A stretch of DNA of 64,000 nt from positions 186,001 through 250,000 of the forward strand of contig NZ_LGUR01000196.1 of the NCBI RefSeq assembly GCF_001270495.1. Direction: 5' to 3'. The notes under the pieces were generated by a model. It ran no database searches. It was not told where the DNA came from and saw only the letters and a program-made list of their open reading frames with translations. The stretch comes from Streptomyces viridochromogenes (GTDB lineage: Bacteria > Actinomycetota > Actinomycetes > Streptomycetales > Streptomycetaceae). The number at the start of each line of letters is the position of its first letter. Position 1 is the stretch's first letter. The position numbers were made by a program, and so were the translations under genes. This document shows positions 52,851-62,100 of this stretch, piece by piece.

Positions 52851-54035
52851 TCACGACGCGGTGCGCCAGAGGTCGGTGCCCCAGTCCAGCTGTCGTATGA
52901 GTGCGTCGTCGCCCGGCCGTTCCGCGCTCGCGCCTCGGGGAGCCGGGCCGGGGCCGGGGCCAGGGCCCGAGGGAGTGTGGGTGCCTCGGGAGATGTTGCC
53001 GCTGACGGTGATGTTGTGTTCCACGCGAGGGCGGCGAAGCCGCTCGTAGAGGGTGAGCGCGGCCTCCGTGTCCGGCGCGTCCCGCAGGGACTTGGCGAGG
53101 ACGACGGCATCCTCCAGTGCCATCGAGGCGCCCTGCCCGGTGGCCGGGGACGCCGCGTGGGCCGCGTCGCCGATGATCAGGGTCCGGCCGGAGCGCCAGG
53201 GCGTCCCGGTGGGCAGTTCGGTGGCGTTGGTGACCATGAGGCGGTCGGGGGTGGCCGCGACGAGGTCCGCGGCCGGGGTGGAGTCCTTGCGCAGCAACGG
53301 CAGCAGCAGGTCACGCCAGCGGGCGGGGGTGCCCTCGGCGATGGCGTCGGCGGCCAAGGGTGCGTCGGTGACGCGCGCGAACCAGTACGTCTCCCCCTCC
53401 GGTGACACCGCGTACCCGAAGGCGACGGAGCTGCCGCGCACCATGGTGATGGTCTCGGGGCGGCCGGCTGCGGGCGCGTCGCCGGTATAGCCGTAGAAGA
53501 CGTACTGCCCGGCATAACCCGGCCGTGCGTCGGGGGAGATGAGCCGGCGGACCGTGGAGTTCAGGCCGTCGGCGCCGATGAGCAGGTCACCGGTCGCCGT
53601 GGTGCCGTCGGCGAAGTGGGCGGTGACGGCGTCCGGGCCGTCCTCGACCGACGCGAGGCGCGCGCCGTGGCAGATGCCGATGGCCCGGCGCGCGACCTCG
53701 GCCTGGAGGGCGGTGTTGAGCTCGCCGCGCCGCAGGCATTGGTACCGCAGGTGCGGGGTACCCGCCTCGCCGAGCGGCACCTGGGCCAGCTCGGCCCCCG
53801 TGTCGTCCAGGACTCGCATCGAGGTCAGCGGGAAGCCGATCGACGTGACCGCCTCCGAGGCGTCCATCTGTGTCAGGGCGCGCATGCCGTTGCTCGCGAG
53901 CGTCAGGAACGCTCCGATGTCCTCGGCGGAGTCGGGGTGCGCCTCGTACACGGTGACGTCGAAACCGGCTTTGTGCAGCGCGAGAGCCGCTCCGGTCCCG
54001 GCGATCCCACCGCCCATGACGATCAACCGCGTCAC
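52851..54035 (-). CDS. FAD-dependent aromatic-ring hydroxylase-type monooxygenase
   Basis: This 394-residue protein has the N-terminal FAD motif IVMGGGIAGTGAALAL, the middle motif LLIGADGLNSTVR (DG) and the GD motif LIIGDAAHAASPATGQGASM. These define group A flavin monooxygenases. A low-complexity Pro/Gly repeat (PSGPGPGPGPAP) separates the core from the C-terminus. The substrate is unknown; such enzymes act on phenols, antibiotics and other aromatics. GTG 54035 has a G-rich site upstream. Confidence 0.87.
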   Translation of the reverse strand: MTRLIVMGGGIAGTGAALALHKAGFDVTVYEAHPDSAEDIGAFLTLASNGMRALTQMDASEAVTSIGFPLTSMRVLDDTGAELAQVPLGEAGTPHLRYQCLRRGELNTALQAEVARRAIGICHGARLASVEDGPDAVTAHFADGTTATGDLLIGADGLNSTVRRLISPDARPGYAGQYVFYGYTGDAPAAGRPETITMVRGSSVAFGYAVSPEGETYWFARVTDAPLAADAIAEGTPARWRDLLLPLLRKDSTPAADLVAATPDRLMVTNATELPTGTPWRSGRTLIIGDAAHAASPATGQGASMALEDAVVLAKSLRDAPDTEAALTLYERLRRPRVEHNITVSGNISRGTHTPSGPGPGPGPAPRGASAERPGDDALIRQLDWGTDLWRTAS

Positions 54036-54230
54036 GTCGCCCCCCTGGTACGCGTGCGGCCCCCGTCAGCAGCAGCCGTCCTTCGTGGAACGCCCCGCGC
54101 CCGGTGCGGGTTCCCGAGCGGGCCGCCGATCGTTGTACAGCCCGGACCGAAGAACTCCGGAACGGTGCAACCATTCCGCCGACCCGAATGTCTTGCCTAA
54201 TATCAGACACACACCCTTCTAGGGGATGAA

Positions 54231-54827
54231 ATGGGACGAAACAAAACCGCATGGGCGACGACCACCGCGCTCATGGTCGCCACGTTGGGCGTGGCGGCGG
54301 TCCCGGCCGATGCCACCACGACCACCACCACGTCGACCACCGCGCAGACCACGGCCTGCCCGACCGGCTGGGGCAGCGTGGCCAAGACCCGCTCCGCCGC
54401 CACGACGGAGTCGCTGACCGATGTCAGGACCGGCAGGCACGCCTGCTTCGACCGCATGGTCGTCGACGTTCCCGGCGCGGGCACCAGCGGCCTCGGCTAT
54501 ACCGTCAGGTACGTCAGCCGCCTCTACCAGGACGGTTCGGGCCACCACGTCCCCGTCGGCGGCGGAGCCGTCCTCGAGGTACGGGTGGCCGCCCCCGCCT
54601 ACGACCCCGACACGGGGCAGCCCACGTATCCCGTGCGGGCCGGTGAGCGCCTGAAGGGCGTGAACCTCACGGGATACCGCACGTTCCGGGACGCACGGTT
54701 CGTCGGCAGCTTCGAAGGGGACACGCAGATCGGGCTCGGCGTCCGGGCACGGCTGCCGTTCCGGGTGTGGGTGGCGACCGACCGGGTCGTGATCGACGTG
54801 GCGCACAACTGGACCGGGGCGCGCTGA
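54231..54827 (+). CDS. secreted AMIN-like domain protein
   Basis: This 198-residue protein has a signal peptide (residues 1-29) and a Thr-rich linker. The AMIN-like beta domain contains CPTGWGSVAKT, HACFDRMVVDVPGA and FVGSFEGDTQIGLGVRARLP. It ends WVATDRVVIDVAHNW. The two Cys may form a disulfide. Such proteins are abundant and uncharacterised in streptomycetes, probably binding cell-wall glycan or polysaccharide. It is divergent from the FAD monooxygenase. Confidence 0.85.
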   Translation: MGRNKTAWATTTALMVATLGVAAVPADATTTTTTSTTAQTTACPTGWGSVAKTRSAATTESLTDVRTGRHACFDRMVVDVPGAGTSGLGYTVRYVSRLYQDGSGHHVPVGGGAVLEVRVAAPAYDPDTGQPTYPVRAGERLKGVNLTGYRTFRDARFVGSFEGDTQIGLGVRARLPFRVWVATDRVVIDVAHNWTGAR

Positions 54828-54860
54828 GGCCGGGGCCCACAGGGCAGCGGGAGATCAGCG

Positions 54861-54909
54861 CTTCGGGGAGATCAGGCCGGCGGGAAGATCACGGCTTCGG
54901 GGAGATCAG
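54861..54909. repeat. 15-bp direct repeat duplicating the regulator's 3' end
   Basis: CTTCGGGGAGATCAG occurs at 54861-54875 and 54895-54909, 34 bases apart. The second copy is part of the last codons of the AAA/Fis regulator gene (LISPKP). Confidence 0.75.
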
Positions 54910-56700
54910 CGCGTCCCGCCCCTGATACTCCCGCAGCTTTCGGTAGAGGGTGGCCCGGGCGATCCCCAACGCCGCCGCGGCGCGCGCCTTGTTGCCGCCG
55001 TGGCGGCGCAGCGCCTCCAGGATGGCCGCCCGCTCGGCGAGCTCCATCGGGCTGAGGTTCCGTCCCGCGGGTCCCTCACGGACGGGGTCCGGCAGTTCGC
55101 TCCGGCGCACCGGCCCGCAGACCCGTCGCTGACTCGCCACCGCCCGTACGAGGTGCGCGAGTTCGGTGACGTTCCCGGGCCAGGGATGCCGCTCCAGCGC
55201 CCGCAGGGCGTCCAGCGTCCAGGTCAGCGGCGGGCTGCCGGGGACCGGCCTGGGCGCGAGGGCGGGGAGCAACTCCCTGATGTCCTCGGGGCGTTCCCGT
55301 AGCGCGGGCAGGGTCACCGAGCGGGCGGCGAGGGTGTCGAGGAGGCGCTGCAGGCAGGGGCCCGGCGGGGTTGCGGGGGTATAGGTGACGACCAGGCGCA
55401 CTCCCGGGCGCTCGGCCAGGAGGGAGTTGAGGGCGGCGACGTCCGGCTGGGCCAGTCGTTCGGCGTGGCGCAGCACCAAGGGGCGGTCACCGGCCCCTTC
55501 CCAGCCTTGGGCCGGGGGGACCCCCATCTCGCCGCGCTCGTCGTCCCGGAGGCCGAGTTCGGGTGATTCGGCGGCGTCCACGACCAACGGGGCCGTGCCG
55601 TCGAGCAGTTCGAGGGCGAGCGCGGTCTTGCCCGTTCCCCGCTCGCCCACGATGAGCAGGGGCCCCGTGTTCCGGGCCAGCGCCGCCGCCCGCGCGACCG
55701 CGTGCCGCCACGGCACCGAGCCGCCCACCAGCGCGCCCGCCGCACGCGGCAGCGCCGGCACCGACGCCGAAACCGGCTCCACGGGCCGCGGTTCGAGCAC
55801 GGCGACCAGACCCACGGCGCGCCCCTCATGCCGTACCGGACTGATCTCGACGGTGCACCCGGCGTCCTCGGGAAGCGAGATGTCGTACGCCTCACCGCTC
55901 CCGCTCCCGCTCCCGCTCGCGCACCCGCTCCCCCACGCCCGTGCGCCCCCCTCCAGCGCCTCCAGCACCTGCGGCGAGGCGAGGCGTGTCGCCGCCTCGC
56001 TGACCAGGCGGTTTCGGCCGTCCAGTGCGACGACGGCCCGCTCGCGGCCCCGCGCGGCCCGCTCATAGGCGTCGAGCAGGGCCCGTTCCGCGGTACGCGC
56101 GCGTGCCCGCAGTTCCGCTTCCACCGCCGTGGCGGCCGCCTCGGCGAGGGCGGCGCCGGGGTGTGGGCGGCAGCCGGGGCACAGGCCGGAGGCGATCGTC
56201 ACCGTGCCGAGGACCTCTTCCGTTTCCGGGGCGAGCAGCGGCACGCTGACCGCGGAGACGTCCTGCCATACGTCGAGGAAGTGCTCGGGGCCGTGCACCT
56301 CCGCCCGGCGCCGGGTGCGCAGGGCGAGCGCTGCGCTGTTGTGACCGACCTCCCGCTCGGACAGGTCACGGCACGTGTCGTCGCCGGGCGCGCTGCCGGC
56401 CGACCACAGCACCCGCAGCCGCTCGTCGGTGAGCACGAGGGCCGACCGTCGTCCGGCGTCGACGGCCGGGGCGATACGGGTGAGGGCCGGACGCGCAGCC
56501 TCCAGCAGGGGCGAGTCGACCGGGTGGGCCGACTCCCTCACCGAGCCGTCGAGATCGGGCCGTACGCCGAAGAACCGGGCGCGTCGCCAGGCCGCGACGA
56601 CGTCCTCCGGAACGCCGTCCGGGAGCGGGCGCCCCGTCAGAAACCGTTCGCGAGCATGGCGGAGCGGGGCGAGGGCGGGAGGATGCTCGGTCGTGGTCAT
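54889..56700 (-). CDS. GAF-AAA-Fis-type regulator without the sigma-54 contact motif
   Basis: This 603-residue protein has an N-terminal GAF-like sensor region (about 15-200), a Gly/Ser-rich linker and a P-loop domain (LLIVGERGTGKTALALELL). A Fis-type HTH closes the C-terminus (ILEALRRHGGNKARAAAALG, then IARATLYRKLREYQGRD). It resembles AcoR/DhaR-type enhancer-binding proteins, but the GAFTGA loop that contacts sigma-54 is absent. This is consistent with streptomycetes lacking sigma-54, so it must act on another RNA polymerase form. It is divergent from the resorcinol/hydroxyquinol operon, which it probably activates through the inverted repeat at 56749-56765. ATG 56700 is preferred over the longer reading to 56790. 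Confidence 0.85.
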   Translation of the reverse strand: MTTTEHPPALAPLRHARERFLTGRPLPDGVPEDVVAAWRRARFFGVRPDLDGSVRESAHPVDSPLLEAARPALTRIAPAVDAGRRSALVLTDERLRVLWSAGSAPGDDTCRDLSEREVGHNSAALALRTRRRAEVHGPEHFLDVWQDVSAVSVPLLAPETEEVLGTVTIASGLCPGCRPHPGAALAEAAATAVEAELRARARTAERALLDAYERAARGRERAVVALDGRNRLVSEAATRLASPQVLEALEGGARAWGSGCASGSGSGSGEAYDISLPEDAGCTVEISPVRHEGRAVGLVAVLEPRPVEPVSASVPALPRAAGALVGGSVPWRHAVARAAALARNTGPLLIVGERGTGKTALALELLDGTAPLVVDAAESPELGLRDDERGEMGVPPAQGWEGAGDRPLVLRHAERLAQPDVAALNSLLAERPGVRLVVTYTPATPPGPCLQRLLDTLAARSVTLPALRERPEDIRELLPALAPRPVPGSPPLTWTLDALRALERHPWPGNVTELAHLVRAVASQRRVCGPVRRSELPDPVREGPAGRNLSPMELAERAAILEALRRHGGNKARAAAALGIARATLYRKLREYQGRDALISPKP

Positions 56701-56748
56701 GGCGCTGTTCACCGTAGCGGGGGCGGCACGCCGGGAGCGACGGCGGAC

Positions 56749-56765
56749 TGTCTCGTATTGAGACA
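56749..56765. promoter_or_regulatory. inverted repeat TGTCTC-N5-GAGACA, likely regulator site
   Basis: TGTCTC at 56749-56754 and GAGACA at 56760-56765 form a perfect inverted repeat with spacer GTATT. It lies between the divergent Fis-type regulator and the phenol-hydroxylase operon. It is a likely binding site for the regulator's dimeric Fis-type HTH. Confidence 0.7.
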
Positions 56766-56912
56766 CCCACGACCGGCCGCAGCGCTCCATGATCTTGAAA
56801 GGGCCGGAGTCCGCACCCGTCTCCCTGTCATGTCTCCTGCCTCGTCCGCCGCCTCTCCTGCTCTCCTGCTCTGCTGTCCCATCTTCTGTCTCATCTCCTG
56901 GAGCGTTCCGTC

Positions 56913-58658
56913 GTGCACACCGTTGTCGAGACCGACGTACTGATCGTGGGCAGCGGCCCGGCGGGCGCGTCGGCCGCGCTCGCCCTGAGCACCTACGGCG
57001 TGCGCAACATGGTCGTCACCCGGTACGCGAGCCTCGCCGACACGCCCCGCGCGCACATCACCAACCAGCGGACCATGGAGGTGCTGCGCGATCTCGGCGT
57101 CGAGGACGAAGTGATCGCCAAGGCCACGCCGCAGCACCTGATGGGCAACACGACCTTCTGCACCAGCCTGGCCGGCGAGGAGCTCGGCCGGGTGCGGTCC
57201 TGGGGCAACGACCCGCTGGTGCAGGCCGCGCACGAACTGGCCAGCCCGACCCGCATGTGCGACATGCCGCAGCACCTGATGGAACCGGTGCTGGTGAACG
57301 CGGCGATCGCCCGCGGTACCGACCTCCGCTTCAGCACGGTCTACAAGTCCTTCGTCCAGGACGAGGCCGGTGTCACGGTCACCGTCGAGGACCGGCTGCG
57401 CGGCGACGAGTACACGATCCGGGCCAAATACCTGATCGGCGCCGACGGCGGCCGCTCCCAGGTCGCCGAGGACGCGGGGCTGCCGATGGGCGGTCAGATG
57501 GGCGTCGCGGGCAGCGTCAACATCGTCTTCGACGCGGATCTGAGCAAGTACACCGCGCACCGCCCCTCCACCCTCTACTGGGTGCTGGCGCCCGGCGCCA
57601 CGGTCGGCGGCATCGGCGCGGGCCTGGTGCGCTGCGTGCGCCCCTGGAACGAGTGGCTGATCGTCTGGGGCTACGACGTGAGCGCCGGCGCCCCCGACCT
57701 CACCGAGGAGTACGCGCTCTCCGTCGTACGGCAGCTGGTCGGCGACGACGAGATACCGGTGACCGTCAAGTCGTCCTCGGCGTGGACCGTCAACGAGATG
57801 TACGCGGAGACGTACGCCAACGGCCGGGTGTTCTGCGCCGGTGACGCCGTGCACCGCCACCCGCCGTCCAACGGGCTCGGCTCCAACACCTCCGTCCAGG
57901 ACTCCTACAACCTGGCCTGGAAGCTGAAGCTCGTCCTCGACGGCGTCGCCTCGCCCGGCCTTCTGGACACCTACAGCGTGGAGCGCGCGCCGGTCGGCAA
58001 GCAGATCGTGACCCGCGCCAACCAGTCCATCGCCGAGACCGCCCCGATCTTCGAGGCGCTCGACGGGCTCTCGCCGCAGACACCCGAGCAGCTGTGGGCC
58101 AACATCGCCGCCCGCAAGGACGCCACCGAGGCGGCCTCCAAGCAGCGGGCGGCGTTGCGCGAGGCGATCGCCTTCAAGGTGTACGAGTTCAACGCGCACG
58201 GCGTCGACCTCAACCAGCGCTACACCTCCGCCGCGGTCGTCCCCGACGGCACGCCCGACCCCGGCACCGCCCGCGACCCCGAGCTGCACCACCAGCCCAC
58301 CTCCCGCCCCGGTGCCAAGCTCCCGCACGCCTGGATCACCTCCGGGACCCGGACCCTGTCCACCCTCGACACCGTCGGCAAGGGCCGCTTCACCCTGCTC
58401 ACCGGCATCGGCGGCGAGGCGTGGGGGCGGGCCGCCGCGGCCCAGCCCCTCGACGTCGCCACGGTGGTCGTCGGACCGGGCCAGGAGTACGAGGACCCGT
58501 ACGGCGACTGGGCCGGCCTGAGCGGGATCTCCGACGCGGGCGCCCTCCTCGTACGCCCCGACGGGTACGTGGCGTTCCGGCACGCCGACGCGGCCGGGGA
58601 CGAGGACGCCGAACGGTTGCTCACGCGGGCGCTGCGGCGGATTCTCGGGCACGGTTGA
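56913..58658 (+). CDS. FAD-dependent phenol/resorcinol hydroxylase (TfdB/MhpA group)
   Basis: This 581-residue flavoprotein has ETDVLIVGSGPAGASAALAL, YLIGADGGRSQVAEDAGLPM and CAGDAVHRHPPSNGLGSNTS, plus the C-terminal thioredoxin-like domain of 2,4-dichlorophenol 6-monooxygenase/resorcinol hydroxylase-type enzymes. Followed by hydroxyquinol dioxygenase and maleylacetate reductase, it most likely hydroxylates resorcinol (or a related phenol) to hydroxyquinol using NAD(P)H and O2. GTG 56913 has GGAG ten bases upstream. The next gene starts 25 bases after the stop. Confidence 0.88.
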   Translation: MHTVVETDVLIVGSGPAGASAALALSTYGVRNMVVTRYASLADTPRAHITNQRTMEVLRDLGVEDEVIAKATPQHLMGNTTFCTSLAGEELGRVRSWGNDPLVQAAHELASPTRMCDMPQHLMEPVLVNAAIARGTDLRFSTVYKSFVQDEAGVTVTVEDRLRGDEYTIRAKYLIGADGGRSQVAEDAGLPMGGQMGVAGSVNIVFDADLSKYTAHRPSTLYWVLAPGATVGGIGAGLVRCVRPWNEWLIVWGYDVSAGAPDLTEEYALSVVRQLVGDDEIPVTVKSSSAWTVNEMYAETYANGRVFCAGDAVHRHPPSNGLGSNTSVQDSYNLAWKLKLVLDGVASPGLLDTYSVERAPVGKQIVTRANQSIAETAPIFEALDGLSPQTPEQLWANIAARKDATEAASKQRAALREAIAFKVYEFNAHGVDLNQRYTSAAVVPDGTPDPGTARDPELHHQPTSRPGAKLPHAWITSGTRTLSTLDTVGKGRFTLLTGIGGEAWGRAAAAQPLDVATVVVGPGQEYEDPYGDWAGLSGISDAGALLVRPDGYVAFRHADAAGDEDAERLLTRALRRILGHG

Positions 58659-58683
58659 CATGAGGGCCCAGGAAGGAGCCGGC

Positions 58684-59544
58684 ATGGGTGGCGACGACAC
58701 GACGGTCACGGACGAGGTGGTCGCCAGTCTGCGGGGCACGGACGATCCTCGGCTGCGGGAGCTGCTGACGGGGCTGGTCCGGCATCTGCACGCCTTCGCG
58801 CGCGAGACGCGGCTGACACAGGAGGAGTGGGAGCGGGCGATCGGCTTCCTGACGGCGACCGGGCAGGCCTGCACGGACACCCGGCAGGAGTTCATCCTGC
58901 TCTCGGACGTGCTCGGGCTGTCGATGCTCGTGGAGACCATCAACGAACGGCAGGGCCCCGGCGCCACCGAGTCGACGGTCCTCGGCCCCTTCCACATGAC
59001 CGAGTCGCCGGTGCGCGGGCTCGGCGCGGACATCGACCTGGTGGGCGGCGGCGAGCCGTGTGTGGTGAGCGGACGGGTGCTGTCCCGGGACGGCGGTCCG
59101 CTGCCCGGTGCGGTCGTCGACGTGTGGCAGGCCGACGGGAACGGCTTCTACGACGTGCAGCAGCCTGACGTACAGCCGCCGGGCAACGGGCGCGGCCTGT
59201 TCACCGCGGACGACGAGGGACGGTTCTGGTTCCGTACGTGTGTGCCGAGCCCGTATCCGATCCCGACGGACGGGCCGGTCGGCGGGCTGCTGCGGGCCAC
59301 GGGCCGGCATCCCTACCGGCCCGCGCACATCCACTTCATCGCCTCGGCCGCGGGGCACACCCCGGTGACCACGCACATCTTCGTCGAGGGCAGTGAGTAC
59401 CTGGACTCGGACGCGGTGTTCGCGGTCAAGCCCGGCCTCGTGACCGACTTCGCCGCGGTCGACGACCCGTCGGCGGCGCGGGAGTTCGGCGTGCCGAACC
59501 CCTTCCGGCAGGCCCGCTTCGACCTCGTGCTGGAGCGGTCGTGA
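58684..59544 (+). CDS. hydroxyquinol 1,2-dioxygenase (intradiol)
   Basis: This 286-residue intradiol dioxygenase has an N-terminal helical dimer domain (RLRELLTGLVRHLHAFARET) and the non-heme Fe(III) ligands Tyr156 (GNGFYDVQ), Tyr191 (PSPYPIP) and His215/His217 (PAHIHF). It cleaves hydroxyquinol between the adjacent hydroxyls to give maleylacetate. ATG 58684 is preferred because AAGGAG lies six bases upstream; ATG 58660 is in frame. The gene overlaps the next by four bases (GTGA at 59541). Confidence 0.92.
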   Translation: MGGDDTTVTDEVVASLRGTDDPRLRELLTGLVRHLHAFARETRLTQEEWERAIGFLTATGQACTDTRQEFILLSDVLGLSMLVETINERQGPGATESTVLGPFHMTESPVRGLGADIDLVGGGEPCVVSGRVLSRDGGPLPGAVVDVWQADGNGFYDVQQPDVQPPGNGRGLFTADDEGRFWFRTCVPSPYPIPTDGPVGGLLRATGRHPYRPAHIHFIASAAGHTPVTTHIFVEGSEYLDSDAVFAVKPGLVTDFAAVDDPSAAREFGVPNPFRQARFDLVLERS

Positions 59545-60626
59545 AGGACGCCCTCGACTTCTCCTACGAGGCCCCGCCCGTGCGGGTCGTCTTCCGGCCC
59601 GGTGCCGCGGTGTCGGCGACGCCGGGTGAGGTCGAACGGCTCGGGCTGCGGCGGGTGCTGGTGGTGTGCGGGGAGCGGGGCGCGGACACCGCGCGGGCGG
59701 TCGCCGAGGCGCTCGGCCCGGCCTGCGCCGGGGTGCACGACCGGGCCCGGATGCATGTCCCCGTCGAGGTCGCCGACGTGGCCGTCCAGGCGGGTCGCGC
59801 GGCCGCCGCCGACGGATGCGTGGCGGTCGGCGGCGGCTCGTCGATCGGGCTGGGCAAGGCGATCGCCCTGCGCACCGGTCTGCCGCTGATCGCCGTGCCC
59901 TCCACCTACTCCGGCTCGGAGATGACGCCGGTCTGGGGCCTGACCGAACACGGGGTCAAGCGCACCGGCCGCGACCCGAAGGTGCTGCCCCGCAGCGTGG
60001 TCTACGACCCCGAGCTCACCCGGTCCCTGCCCGTACCGCTCTCCGTGACCAGCGGCGTCAACGCCGTCGCGCACGCCGTCGAGGCCCTCTACGCCCCCGA
60101 CACCTCGCCGCTGGTGGCACTGATGGCCGAGGAGGGCATTCGGGCGATGGCGCGGGCGCTTCCGGAAGTGGCCGCGGAGCCGACCTCCCCGGAGGCCCGC
60201 GGCCGCGCGCTGTACGGGGCCTGGCTGTGCGGGTCCTGTCTGGGTGCCACGACCATGGGCCTGCACCACAAGCTGTGCCATGTCCTGGGCGGCAGCTTCG
60301 GACTGCCGCACGCCGAGACGCACACGGTGGTGCTGCCGTACGCCCTGGCCTACAACGCTCCCGCCGCCCCGGAGGCGACGGACGCCGTGGCCCGCGCCCT
60401 CGACGCGGCCGATGCGCCGACCGCCCTGTGGGAACTCGCCGGACGCCTCGGCGCGCCCCGCTCCCTCGCCGAACTGGGCCTGACCGAAGCCGACTTGGCG
60501 ACAGCCGCCGCACAGACCGCGGGCCAGGCGGCCTACGCCAACCCCCGCCCGGTGACCGCCGACGGCGTGCTCGCCGTGCTGCGGGCGGCCTACGCGGGCG
60601 TACCGCCGACTTCGGCCGCCCGCTGA
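59541..60626 (+). CDS. maleylacetate reductase
   Basis: This 361-residue iron-type alcohol dehydrogenase-like protein has GGGSSIGLGKAIAL (nucleotide), PSTYSGSEMTPVWGLTE and HHKLCHVLGGSFGLPHAETH, matching maleylacetate reductases. It reduces maleylacetate to 3-oxoadipate with NAD(P)H, feeding the beta-ketoadipate route to TCA intermediates. Its GTG start overlaps the dioxygenase stop, so expression is coupled. It completes the resorcinol/hydroxyquinol pathway encoded here. Confidence 0.93.
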   Translation: MKDALDFSYEAPPVRVVFRPGAAVSATPGEVERLGLRRVLVVCGERGADTARAVAEALGPACAGVHDRARMHVPVEVADVAVQAGRAAAADGCVAVGGGSSIGLGKAIALRTGLPLIAVPSTYSGSEMTPVWGLTEHGVKRTGRDPKVLPRSVVYDPELTRSLPVPLSVTSGVNAVAHAVEALYAPDTSPLVALMAEEGIRAMARALPEVAAEPTSPEARGRALYGAWLCGSCLGATTMGLHHKLCHVLGGSFGLPHAETHTVVLPYALAYNAPAAPEATDAVARALDAADAPTALWELAGRLGAPRSLAELGLTEADLATAAAQTAGQAAYANPRPVTADGVLAVLRAAYAGVPPTSAAR

Positions 60627-60671
60627 CGTTCCCCCCACCCCATCCCCCTGCCTCAAAGAAAGGTGATCAGC

Positions 60672-61577
60672 ATGCCCCTCGGTCTGCTCAGGAGGCGTCG
60701 CCCCCGAGGGACGCCGGGTCTCCCGTTGTCACCCGTGCCGGCCGGGGCGGGTCTCGTGGGCCGCGAGGTCGTGGATCCGGTGGGGCTGCCGATGCGCGGC
60801 GCCGACGTGACGGTGACCGCGCTGGACTCGCACCAGGTCGTGGCGTCCGGTACGACGGACCCGTACGGCCTCTTCTTCGCCGCGCTGCCGCCGGGCCGCT
60901 ACAGCCTCATGATCACGGCCGAGGGCCTGACACCGCACCGGGAGCCGCTGGAGGTCGTCGCCGGTCCGCCACAGCATGCCGTGCGGGTCCAGCTGACGTC
61001 CGCCCGGCAGCTGGAACTGCCGACGCCCGGCACCTGGTTGTTCGACCCCCCGCATACGGCGATCCGGTTCATCGCCAAGCACGTCGGCATGGCCCATGTC
61101 CACGGCCGCTTCGAGCGGTTCACCGGCGGTATCCAGGTGGCACACGACATGGCCGAGTCGCGGGTGTCGGTGCGCATCGACGCGGCCAGCATCACCACGG
61201 GCAACAACACCAGGGACAACCATCTGCGTTCGGCCGACTTCCTGAACGTCGAGCGCTATCCGTACATCGACTTCGCCAGCACCCGTTTCGCCTACCGGGG
61301 CGGCGCCAAGTGGACGCTGCACGGCTCGCTCACCATGCACGGTGTCAGCCGTTCGGTGGAACTGGACACCACCTACCTGGGTTCGGTCAACGGCGGCTAC
61401 GGCGAGGAGCTGCGGTGCGCGGCGCTGGCCAAGGCGGAGCTGCACCGGGAGGACTTCACCCTGAACTGGCGGAGCATGCTGGCGCGCGGTATCGCGGTGG
61501 TCGGGCCGACGGTCCAGCTGGAGCTGGACGTACAGGCGATGTACCGCACGCACGACACCCCGACCCCGCCCGACTAG
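60672..61577 (+). CDS. YceI domain protein with N-terminal carboxypeptidase-regulatory-like domain
   Basis: This 301-residue protein has an N-terminal beta-sandwich of the carboxypeptidase regulatory-like type (about 28-115; SHQVVASGTTDPYGLFFAAL, PPGRYSLMITAEGLTP). A YceI lipocalin-like domain follows (about 118-295; TWLFDPPHTAIRFIAKHVGM, GNNTRDNHLRSADFLNVERY). YceI domains bind isoprenoid chains or polyprenyl pyrophosphate-like lipids. No signal peptide is evident, so the location is uncertain. ATG 60672 is preferred; GTG 60663 is also in frame. Confidence 0.85.
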   Translation: MPLGLLRRRRPRGTPGLPLSPVPAGAGLVGREVVDPVGLPMRGADVTVTALDSHQVVASGTTDPYGLFFAALPPGRYSLMITAEGLTPHREPLEVVAGPPQHAVRVQLTSARQLELPTPGTWLFDPPHTAIRFIAKHVGMAHVHGRFERFTGGIQVAHDMAESRVSVRIDAASITTGNNTRDNHLRSADFLNVERYPYIDFASTRFAYRGGAKWTLHGSLTMHGVSRSVELDTTYLGSVNGGYGEELRCAALAKAELHREDFTLNWRSMLARGIAVVGPTVQLELDVQAMYRTHDTPTPPD

Positions 61578-61664
61578 GCCGCGTTGGCCGAGAGGTACCT
61601 CACGCCACGGTTACGAATCGCTCAACCTCTGGTTGCGAAGCGATGATCGGGTGACTATGGGGAC

Positions 61665-62048
61665 ATGACACTGGCCCAGCGCGCCTTGGAACAACTGGAA
61701 GTCTGGCCCGACCTCAGCTCGGGCCCGGCCAGTTGCGGCGCAGGGCGGGCACTGCGCTCCGTCCACAGCGAGATCGTGCACTTCCACTCCGACCGGGACG
61801 TGGACCTGCACCTGACTTCGGCGGCCATCGGGCGGTTCCACGACGATCTCCAGGAGTCGACCGCGATCCGGCTGGTCCCGGGCTCGGACTGGGTGACCGT
61901 GCATCTCGACTGCGACACCGACGTCGATCTGCTGATGAGCCTGGTCAGCGCCGCGCTCAAGGCCCATCAGAACCGCCCCTCCCCCGCCGGGCGCACGGCA
62001 GGGGACGAGTGCAACTTCCGTCGCGTGACGGTGCTGCCCCGCGGTTAG
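61665..62048 (+). CDS. luciferase-family protein (DUF5519-like)
   Basis: This 127-residue protein contains ALRSVHSEIVHFHSDRDVDLH, RLVPGSDWVTVHLD and VDLLMSLVSAALKAHQ, the core of the small luciferase-family domain of actinobacteria. The name comes from weak structural similarity and no light-emitting role is implied. ATG 61665; function unknown. Confidence 0.7.
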   Translation: MTLAQRALEQLEVWPDLSSGPASCGAGRALRSVHSEIVHFHSDRDVDLHLTSAAIGRFHDDLQESTAIRLVPGSDWVTVHLDCDTDVDLLMSLVSAALKAHQNRPSPAGRTAGDECNFRRVTVLPRG

Positions 62049-62100
62049 CGCAGGTGCGGGCGCGCGGTCGGCACGAGGACGGGGCGGGAACGGGCGGCGG

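Noticed and set aside
56709..59033. Minus-strand ORF of 774 codons opposite the phenol hydroxylase
   Set aside because: Antisense shadow, Gly/Arg/His-rich; the plus strand has three complete pathway enzymes.
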